Assembly: GCA_018389105.1 (NCBI GenBank)
Contig: JACATO010000985.1
Coordinates: 402,001 to 466,000, forward strand
Direction of reading: 5' to 3'
From: Nautilus pompilius
Lineage: Eukaryota; Mollusca; Cephalopoda; Nautilida; Nautilidae
DNA length: 64,000 bases
The notes below the pieces were generated by a model. The model searched no databases and was not told the DNA's origin. It saw only the letters and a list, made by a program, of their open reading frames with translations. Below, piece by piece: positions 55,584 through 64,000 of the stretch (position 1 is its first letter; the number at the start of each line of letters is the position of its first letter). The translations under genes and the position numbers were made by a program.

Positions 55584-58500
55584 TCATTTCTGTATTTTTC
55601 TTACTTCTTTATCATATTTTTCGTGCAGGTATTTCTTGTAGGCTACCTGGTTTGTCCACAGTTCAGCAGCACATGTATTTAAGGGACTGTCTATATTGGG
55701 TTCTGCAAAAAGAAATATGATTTAACAGCTGACTATAAAAATTTAATAGGTAATGTAATAATTATCTTGGCATGTTGCAAGTCCAAAATAAAATTTATTA
55801 TGCATAAATTGTTTTAAACTACACATTTTTTTTAAAAAAGTCCCTTTGAATTTCAATGTACTTACTTCACAGACATAAACAATACAGGTTGAGATCTCAT
55901 TAGAGATGAAAAGCAACACTGACTCAACAGATCAGTGACACCTGTTATGGACATTGCTGGTTTGGTCCGAGAAACTAAAGATGGAATTCCATCTAAAACA
56001 TTGCAAACAAAATGCAGTGATTCAGCATGCCACTGTTTGTTTGTTTGTTTTTAGCAAAGCGTAGTACTTGGAAATGGTAGTACCTGTCTTTATTAAATTT
56101 AATAAAATACACACCACTAAACTTTTGTGACATATTACATAGCACCAGCAAACTGTTTAATAATGTGTTGTATTTACTACATATTAAAAATCCGATTTTA
56201 AGTTTGTCTAGAAACCCTTGTTAGACCACTAAGCTGGGTGGCCCTAATGTATACCTGCTTCAATCAACTTAATGAAGCAGCTCATCAAAAAAAAAGACAA
56301 AAGCTACAGACAGCATCAGGCATAGTGCCACATAGTGTTACAGCACATCATCAGGACTGACACTACATCATGTACAGAATCACAAAACAGCTGCAACATT
56401 GACTATAGGGACACCAGCGATACCAATACATTATAGATTAAATATAACGGCCATACAATGGAATCATTAAATTAAAACTGCATTCACTGTCATACATTTT
56501 CAAAAATTTTGTATTAGGCAATCAAATCATATGCTTCTGGACTTTAAGAAAAATATTTAAACAACTTTAGAGTATATTATCATAAACTACTGTATTTAAT
56601 GATTGCAATATGACCAAAATGTCTACAATCCTTTTTTCAAAAAGATTATCTAAAAGGAAGAATTCATTGAATACTTAATTGTTTTTAAATTGAAGAGCAC
56701 AAGTTCCTTTAGAAAATAATAAACATGATCATGCTATTATTATCTGTAACTACACTCATGTATGACAATATTAGCAATTATTGTATAATTTATAAAAGCA
56801 TAATAGAATATATGACAAAACCATCTGAATCATGAATTTTTGCAAGTAGTACTCTTCAAATGCAAGTTATTTTATTTTCTTCTTATTTGACTGGTGCTAA
56901 TTTTGAAGTTCAATTATTTCAGATTTACCAAGACTACAGAAACATTTGTAGAATTCATATTATTAATAAAATGTAATAAGCTTCATTCAGGGGACCACTC
57001 TCTAAATTTAAATAACTGATGATTTTCCAAATGAAAAGATTACTTGCTACTTTTAATTGTGCAACATTTTTTCTTCTGATTCATATGCAAGAATACTGTT
57101 ACAAGCATGAAACCCAGTCTTTGATTTATATTTAAGAAATAAATAGAAAATCGTTTTTAAGATACTGTTATGTTGTGTGGCATGAAATGGGTCCTGAATT
57201 TCATGGAACGCATCACTCACCTGCTAATAAACTCTGGATGGATAGAAGAATTGTTCGGACATCATACAAAGCAGACCATTTTTCTTTCAAAATATCCAAG
57301 CAAATATTGCCATGGTCATCAACATTTGGGTGGAAACAGGGTGTATCAAACTTGATTGTTGGAGCTTGGTATGGGTAACCACTGGGAAACTGAAGAGACA
57401 GTTTATACCGTAAACCATCATAAGCCTGAAACAGGAGGAGGGGGAAAAATCTTTCAGACTCAATAATTTCACTTTTGAAAGAAAGAAAAAAACAAACTTC
57501 CATAATCATGCTTTATAAAAAAAATTCCATTGTTTATAAATAATTTTAGAAAATAAAACTTCAAGATGCATTTCTTTAAAAAGACTTAAATTATACATAA
57601 ACTAAGACTTTCTGATGAAACTATGTGCAAGTTAGTAGAGATTGAAGTAATGAAAAACCTACCATTAAAGTATCAGCCAAAGCCATTTTATCTGCTCAAA
57701 CAAGTACTTTTTTCATTAACTTGGAAACATACTAATAAAATGGATGCTTACATCCCATGTAAATCTAGAAGCATGTGACTAAATAGCAAGGATTCCAAAG
57801 CATTTTATGCAAAGTCCCCCAGTAGATCCAGCTTTATTTATCCAAAGCAAATGGTCCAGACTTCTGCATTAATTTTTCAGCAGATTAAGATTTTGCGCAA
57901 GTGAATAAAATATGGTCACAAAGTTTAATGTACACATCTATCTCACTGGTAAAGCTCTTTGGACCTATATATTCTCCTGCTTTTGATGACACTGTGTACA
58001 AATATATTTCTAGCTTCCCAGTAAGAGCAAGCCAAACATACTCTTATGAATTTTACTAACTGGTAGATTATCTTAGCCATTTCAATAATTGACACATCTC
58101 TAGTTTAAGCAATATTTATTCCTGAGGACTGGCTTTTGAGTGCAATGACATCAATTTGCAGTAGACATTTTTACTCTTTTTCATGCTACAAGTGACTTGA
58201 AGCCATAACCTGCTGCTTAGTTCTGATAGACTTCAATCTGGTTTTCTCCCTATTCTTTCTTTAGAGCCACAACTAAACTCTCCAGGAAAAGGAAGCTCTA
58301 CTGGTATAAATTAAAAAAATTTTTTAATGATTTGTGCTATCACTATTAACCATGCCCACCAGCAATTTATCCAGTTTATTTGTAATTCCATTAAAACAAA
58401 TATTCATAATGTTTAACCATGTTGAAACCTCAGGCAATTTATAATCGTTCCTCTAGTTCTCCTTTCAGTGACTTTTCATTTGTTTTTATTTATTTCTATT

Positions 58501-60170
58501 ATTATAAAAAATGTATTCCCCATTTTCGATTTCTGGACATCAGGGAAATGCCAAATCACTTTCACAAAAATCTCAGTGTAAAGTTCCATATTTGCCAAGG
58601 ATGCTGCCCAAGCTCACCGTTCCTGGAGCACCTTCAATGGTACCAATCCACTTGAAAAGATTGTCTGCTTCAGGAAATGCAGACACTCTACTGTCACCAC
58701 AAGACTACAGAGAATACAAAACAAACAAAAAACAGTAAATTGTTAGTACAGAAACAAGAAGTTCAAATCTTATTCAACTTTTGTGTTGTGATGTTATTTA
58801 TCATCTTACAATTTATATATTAGAAACAAACAACCTTGGATGCAATAATATTAGCACTGTACATGTTTATAGTTTAGGTTGTTTTCATGTAAATTCTATC
58901 TGCATTATAATCTGATTCCAAGTTGAAATTTTAAATTAATCAGCGAATGTAACGTGACTAATAATAATAATAATAATAAAGCCTACATACCAAAACAGTC
59001 ATCAGCTCTTGCTGTAACCTGGAAATAAGACAGTAAAAAAGCTACATTATCAACATAATAACTCAAATCTTCATTATCTTCTCTTTCAGCATTTTTTCAA
59101 AATACTGATCCAGTTAGGTTGGATAAAACTCTACAGGTGTAATTCCTAGGTTATGGGAAACGTTGAATGCTTCTGCGCGGAATCGTTCTTTAGAAAAGGA
59201 TCAGTAGATAGGTATGTGGAATAGGCTATTTTGAGAGGGAAGGTTCTGGTTTATTCGTGTTCACCGAATTAACCAGACCAAGTTTCCAAGCTTATACTGC
59301 ATGCTATTCGGCTGAAGTTATATTACTGCTCATGTTCAGGTTCTATATCGTATTATAGCAAAGTACAATCGTGGCATTAACTGAATTGTTTGTTTGTTTT
59401 TTTTTAAATATTAATATTAAAACAAAGTTTATGCTATTTCATCTACTTGTAGTTTAAGCAAACATTAAACCGTGAAAGATCGCCTTATTTCGGTAATGCG
59501 AACATTCCTTTTCCTCCAACAAGGAAGAAATGATCCAACTCAAACGGTAGCAATGGCATTCGAAACAAACGTAAACGATGCTGCTTTTATTTTTTTTAAG
59601 GAAAAACCTGTCTCACTATTTTGGCAAAAGTTACAGACACAGGAGAGCAGCAGCAGCAGCTCCTCCTTCCACCTTGTCCAGCTCATCCTTTCACGTAGTA
59701 GCAGACCTCGGGCACATTCCACGATGATCGCATACACGTTCGCTGTCCCGACCAGACCGGGGGGGGGGAGAGATACACATACCTGTCTCTCAATGGAAAA
59801 AGAAACCTAGAACACGAGGAGGAAGGGGCCACCCCGTTCACAGCCCTAACGTCGACAAAAGAGGGAAGTAGCTACATGCCAGGCTTCCAGCAGGCCCCTG
59901 TCAGACCCCCGAGGACCGACTGGAGCAGCGTTCCCTTTCACCTATTAAGTCTCCGGGCTCAAATGTTCAAAACGGCGGACGTTAGAAGGCGACGAGGAGC
60001 CGCGATATCCGACTCTCAGTCCCTGGAGGGCAGGGTTAGGGAGAGGAGGGGTCCTCCTTCCCCACTCACCTCTTGCTCACGGAATGATTATCCTTCGCCG
60101 TCGCCGAAAGGCTGTCCGACCCTTTCCTCCGCGAGTTGGAAGCAGCCGGGTCCATGTTCTGGGAAGCCAT
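55584..60170 (-). CDS. UBE2C: Ubiquitin-conjugating enzyme E2 C (UbcH10), APC/C partner
   Basis: UBE2C is the E2 that starts ubiquitin chains on anaphase-promoting-complex substrates such as cyclin B and securin, driving mitotic exit. Five coding exons join in phase: 60170-60070, 59018-58991, 58704-58618, 57425-57221 and 55702-55584. They give 179 aa, the same length as the human protein. The start [11 protein letters not shown] is diagnostic of the family. Exon 1 encodes the family-specific N-terminal extension, [10 protein letters not shown] begins the UBC fold, and the HPN motif is at 104-106. The catalytic Cys114 ([20 protein letters not shown]) falls at the human position. The end [10 protein letters not shown] and AAELW are also typical. 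A (GA)n stretch sits directly before the start codon. The 28-nt second exon is unusually small but its phase is correct. Confidence 0.97.
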
Positions 60171-60428
60171 GTCTCTCTCTCTCTCTCTCTCTTTCCTTCC
60201 CCTCCCTCCCTTTTCCAGGCGAGAGCTGCGGGAGAAAATCTTACTCCGGACGAGGAAATTAAGGGGCGACAGCAGGAAACGATCGCGGGGATCCGTCTGG
60301 ACAAGTTTGAATATGCTGCAAGCCGGATGAACTGACCAATCGGCTGCCGCGGAGCGTTTCGCGACTCCGGAGCCCGGAGAGCTCCGCCGCCCCGACACAC
60401 ACGTGCTTGTTGGGTGGCTGGGTCGGCG
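60171..60428. promoter_or_regulatory. CpG-rich shared upstream region of UBE2C with CCAAT and CHR-like elements
   Basis: CCAAT is at 60336-60340 and TTTGAA at 60306-60311, about 25 bp apart. In vertebrate mitotic genes, including UBE2C, NF-Y-bound CCAAT boxes sit at a similar distance from a CHR (TTYGAA) that recruits DREAM/MMB. Both motifs are on plus here, so they read as ATTGG and TTCAAA relative to UBE2C. A possible plus-strand gene starts at 60429. Confidence 0.5.
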
Positions 60429-60528
60429 ATGGCGATGGCGGGCTGCGTGAGGATGACAGCCGTACGCGCTGCTTCTCCCATCCTGAAGGAGCTTAAAAAC
60501 TTCCGGAGAGATCGGCCATCGGGATTAA
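60429..60528 (+). CDS. Candidate first coding exon of an unidentified gene divergent from UBE2C
   Basis: ATG at 60429 opens 33 codons and ends at a good donor (TTAA|GTAAGA). The peptide MAMAGCVRMTAVRAASPILK, then ELKNFRRDRPSGL, is basic with few acids, which would suit a mitochondrial import sequence or a small LYR/FMC1-type assembly factor. That family suggestion is weak. A possible downstream plus-strand exon near 62540-62600 ends at a GTAAGC donor but did not give a convincing continuation. The position beside a CpG-rich shared promoter is the main support. Confidence 0.35.
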
Positions 60529-60617
60529 GTAAGAAAAATCCATTTCTGTCCATGGCTGTAGTAGGTAGAAACGGACTTGCTGCTGCTGTTCTCTCTGTCG
60601 GAGTGAAAACGATACTC

Positions 60618-60654
<37 letters not shown>

Positions 60655-60712
60655 TTATTATTATTATTATTATTATTAATATTATTATTATTAATATTAT
60701 TATTAATAATAA
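60618..60712. repeat. (TTA)n microsatellite with inverted (AAT) segments
   Basis: About 25 TTA/ATT units. Toward the right end short runs flip to AAT, making local inverted repeats. Confidence 0.9.
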
Positions 60713-63444
60713 CCTGCACCATGCCTGCACCTAGTTTTAGCGCATAATATTAATTTAACTCCGTGTGTCGAATGGAGGGGGGGGCTTTGTGTGTTTGCGG
60801 TGGCTGTGAGTTTGTTACTGGTGGGAACCTTGTACTCAAGTCCGAGCTCTGTGACACGAAAAGTTCTTGAATCCAGTTTTACTTCGAAATCTTCCATTTA
60901 GTCGTAATGGTGGGGGGAGGGGGTGTACACTAAGCTGCCTCGAGTCGGGGCTTGTTGAACTCGTGAGGCCTGGTGAATCGGAGTCGGAGCGATTCTGTGG
61001 TCAGGACAACAGCACCAACTGATTAGCTGTGTTGGTGGCCGAGGAGATCTACTGTAACTATACATTTTCTAACCCCCTGCCTCTTTCGGACTCCACTAAG
61101 GGTTCTCTCCGCCTCAAGCTCATTCTTATAGATGTCCCTTAGTTGGCACGGGGATTGGATGCTGTTCCGTGCTGATTTTCACTTGGTACGTAGAATAGAG
61201 CCGTGGCTTGTGCGAACAGTGACCAAGGACATTACACTCCTTGCTGCATTCGATATTTTCCTGGCATTTTTTGCTCTCCCCCCCCTCATTCTTCTTCTTC
61301 TTCTTACAGTAAACCTATAGCTTTCTGCAAATTAATGTGAACACCCCGGTCAATGCATCATAATGTGGTGCGATTGCATCATTTTCTCGAAATTGCAGTA
61401 TACGTTAGTCTGGCTACAAGCTCTTGACTTTAAACAACTCTTTATTTCTTCGAAACTATGTTATTTTCTTACTTTTGGATATGGATATTAAGGCCAGAGA
61501 GAGATGGGGGGAGGCATAATTGTTACACATTGGTGTCAGACCTACGCTGTTTCTTGACAGATAGTTTTGAAGTGCAGTTCCCAGGTCCAGTGAAGCAGTA
61601 CGCCCATCAAGCCAGCTAGAAGACCCATTGCTGCTCATAACAATCAGTGTGTGAAACACCCAAATAAGAAGACGCTTTGGGGCTGGTTCGCTCATTCTAG
61701 TGGAAGGCATGAAGTACGTCTGCGTCCTATAGAGGTTCCTCATTTGGCTAGAATCAATGGGAGAAAGTGAGGCTGAGAAAATTAAATTGTACTACTGCCA
61801 TCAGTCAAGTCTGGTTTTGGTGCCCTGAAATTAAAAGTATATATGAATGTTTGGTGGACTCCATGCCAGAACGTGTTAAAAGGCAGCCATATTTTGTACT
61901 AACTCTTGGAAGACTGAGTATTATTGAATAAATGCCATTTCAACAACAAATTTGAATGTGTTCACATTAATTTTCATGAGATTGTATATATCTGAATTTG
62001 GCTGCTTGAGAATGATTGAGCGTTATCTTCAGTTCATATCATTCTTAGCTGATGACAGAACTTCAGATTTCTCTATACTTATCTTCTAGTCATGTTGCCC
62101 ACATTGTGTGTTCCACTTCAGTGTGTTACATTGCAATTTTTTGCTGTATTTCATAGTTTTGGTACTTGCTGAAAATATCTAGTAATAGATTGGCTAGCTC
62201 ATATGGTACCAATGCATGTGATGAAGGGTGTGCATTCTTGGCTTACACCAAATTTCACCTTAAAACTATCAGAATTTTCCTTTGACCCTTACTGTGCCTA
62301 GAGATTATAGTGTATGATTTTAACACTTCTTCAAGTGTCCTGTATCAATGATTAACATCTCTATTTTTTCTTTTAAAAATCTTTCATAACTGAGAAATGC
62401 AATTATTAATAATCTGTTATTTTACTTAGAAGATGCCATCTGTATATCATGTTTATTATTCAAATCCTATCTGACAATTGCTAAGCTGAAGTTTGGCAGC
62501 TAGTCTCAGTTTTTCTTTTCCTTTTCTTTTTTTCCAAGATATTTTCTTGCATTTTCCTCACCTGGCTAAAATGGAGAATCAGATTTACACGTGCTAAGGT
62601 AAGCTTTCATTGTGCCATACTTAGATCACTGTGTAATAACAAAAGGAAGCTGACTGACTACTCGTATTTATTGGATCAGTAAAAACTATATTGTTAGCAA
62701 AAGGTCTGAAAACAGGAAGTAAACAAAGTATCAACAACAATTCTTGTGTTTTATTTTTGGTTTTTTTTCCATTGTTCACTGTGTTACGGTTACCATGTGT
62801 TATTTCACTCTCTTAGCTGCAAGTCACTTCTTAGAGAAGTACTATTTTCTTAGAGCTCAAATGTCTTGGATTCTTTACTTGTTCCTGTTTGTAATCACGA
62901 ATAGAGATCTATGATGTGTATATGTACATATGTCTTAAAGAAGGCATGGTTGGTGTAGTGTGTAGCACAATGGTAATAACTATAGTTTGGTACTGGGATG
63001 TGTTTGGTGTCCAGCCAGTGACATGTTTTCTGATCCTCCCTCTGTAATAGCTCATTCTACCTGAGTTTCATCTCACCTCTCATCAGAAAAGTTTTGTTAG
63101 GATGGCTGAAGTTGGTGCAACAGCCTCTTTTTGTCTTTTTTTTGTTGCTCTAGTTCATTATTTCAGTGCCATCCAATTCCCCCTTTCTCTTTCCACTTTC
63201 AGCTATCTGAACTAGTATAATAATATTTCCTTTATAATTATTTTATTAGTGCACATGTATCATGACTGCTAGAAAACATATAAGACAATATAGGTTATAG
63301 TAAGCCTGTTGGACCTCGGATCACAGCTGAAATTTGAATAGTGATTAGGATATCTTTTCAGCTGTTCTTTTGAAGAACAGAGGACTAAGATGTACATGGA
63401 TTTTATAGCAGAGCAAACCTTTTTCTTGTTTGTTAGTTCTTTAC
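60713..63444. other. No gene resolved
   Basis: The first 600 bp are GC-richer and belong to the UBE2C upstream island. Further right it is AT-rich. ORFs at 61132-61320 (plus) and 61456-61743 (minus) are not recognised. A SINE-like element lies at about 62943-63110. Confidence 0.4.
62943..63110 (+). mobile_element. tRNA-derived SINE-like element
   Basis: GGTTGGTGTAGTGTGTAGCA looks like a box A region, and GGTGTCCAGCCAGTG occupies the box B position. The tail contains CTCATTCTACCTGAGTTTCA. Family membership with the other SINE-like copies is uncertain. Confidence 0.35.
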
Positions 63445-63535
63445 CAGCTGAAACTGCTCCAGTACAATAAATTACAAATAGCTGGTCATCTGGAGTAGGC
63501 AGAGTGCTTGCCAGGAAAGCATCCACAAATACATT
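63445..63535 (-). CDS. Candidate internal exon of an unidentified gene at the right edge
   Basis: A strong acceptor (TTTACTGTTTTTTGTAG) precedes 30 codons, NVFVDAFLASTLPTPDDQLF then VIYCTGAVSA, ending at a donor (CTG|GTAAAG). It joins in phase 0 with the candidate exon at 64000-63967. The FVIYCTGAVSAG end is reminiscent of the FxxxTGSKDxxG strand before the WCPDC active site in TXNDC17/TRP14 thioredoxin-like proteins. I did not find an exon with that active site downstream, so this remains a guess. Confidence 0.4.
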
Positions 63536-63719
63536 CTACAAAAAACAGTAAATAACGTGGCAATTATTGGAAAGTCTTAAGCAAATGTTCTCTTTATCAG
63601 TATGCAATTATCAGCTGACCACATTTCTACTGCTTGAAGCTCCATCTTCAAGATGACCATCAAAGAGGATGTTAGTTTGGTTGGTTCAGTAACTGCTTAC
63701 AAGTCCCATCTTAGGCGAG

Positions 63720-63900
63720 GAAATAAAAAAAGTTTAATTTGGAATCAGGAGTACAGGGAATCCTCGGTCAACGAGCAAGACTGGGACCAGAAAATGTGTT
63801 CATAAGCCAATTGCTCAAAACCCATATTGAATTTCTCCATAAGAAATAACTAAAATGGAGGGAAAGGTTCCATCAGACCCCTAAGGTTCTTCTTTTGAGG
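63720..63900 (+). repeat. Possible dispersed repeat
   Basis: AATCCTCGGTCAACGAGCAA, then ACTGGGACCAGAAAATGTGT and TCATAAGCCAATTGCTCAA, has the look of a short repeat seen in many animal genomes (…GGGACC…TTCGTAAGCCGAATTG…). This is from memory and no second copy exists in the window. Confidence 0.3.
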
Positions 63901-63966
63901 TATTTTCAGGAGAAAATTATATAAATGACAAGTAAATGTATTGTACAACATCATTTAGTACTCTAC

Positions 63967-64000
63967 CTTGGATCCTGTTACTGCTGCACACACAGGAACT
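63967..64000 (-). CDS. Candidate exon (3' end only) cut by the window edge
   Basis: Encodes VPVCAAVTGSK and ends at AAG|GTAGAG. It runs off the window and its phase fits the exon at 63535-63445. Confidence 0.3.

Overview
This is a 64-kb piece of an animal nuclear genome. The genes are split into small exons (28-318 nt) by AT-rich introns of roughly 0.5-5 kb with GT-AG junctions, and there is no bacterial-type gene packing. Protein sequences are clearly metazoan. A short motif close to AAGGGAGATAACTC recurs on both strands throughout the window. From memory I associate this motif with mollusc genomes, so a lophotrochozoan, probably a gastropod or bivalve, is my best guess. I cannot name the species.

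Six protein-coding genes could be rebuilt exon by exon with consistent reading phase. They are DECR1 (minus, 8 exons, 334 aa, mitochondrial 2,4-dienoyl-CoA reductase), PDCD5 (minus, 5 exons, 129 aa), CCNDBP1 (plus, 10 exons, 338 aa), TRIQK (minus, 3 coding exons, 89 aa), a CMTM-like MARVEL tetraspan protein (minus, 4 coding exons, 190 aa) and UBE2C (minus, 5 exons, 179 aa). PDCD5 and CCNDBP1 are head-to-head, with 477 bp between start codons. CCNDBP1 and TRIQK converge. UBE2C shares a CpG-rich upstream region with a possible gene starting on the plus strand at 60429. At the right edge two candidate exons of an unidentified minus-strand gene run off the window. The genes look like unrelated housekeeping and cell-cycle functions; I see no operon-like or pathway clustering.

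The rest is mostly mobile-element debris and simple repeats. The left edge (1-752) is an internally deleted hAT relic. Degenerate Tc1/mariner transposase pieces lie at about 10.2, 12.3, 21.1 and 36.5 kb, three of them inside introns. A Penelope-like reverse-transcriptase relic is at about 50.1-50.7 kb. Three copies of a small palindromic MITE sit at 34.7, 38.0 and 38.6 kb. Several tRNA-derived SINE-like elements and a GC-rich insertion with a poly(A) tail (48.3-48.9 kb) are also present. DECR1 intron 1 holds a 54-bp minisatellite of about 13.5 units and intron 7 a 730-bp purine tract.

The most unusual object is a 1.33-kb unit at 53204-54535. It has diverged terminal inverted repeats of about 125 bp, a perfect 68-bp palindrome and an intact 3' portion of a protein family I remember as multicopy in invertebrates. 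This suggests that family travels on a DNA transposon. All assignments come from reading the sequence and remembered family features; no database search was run.
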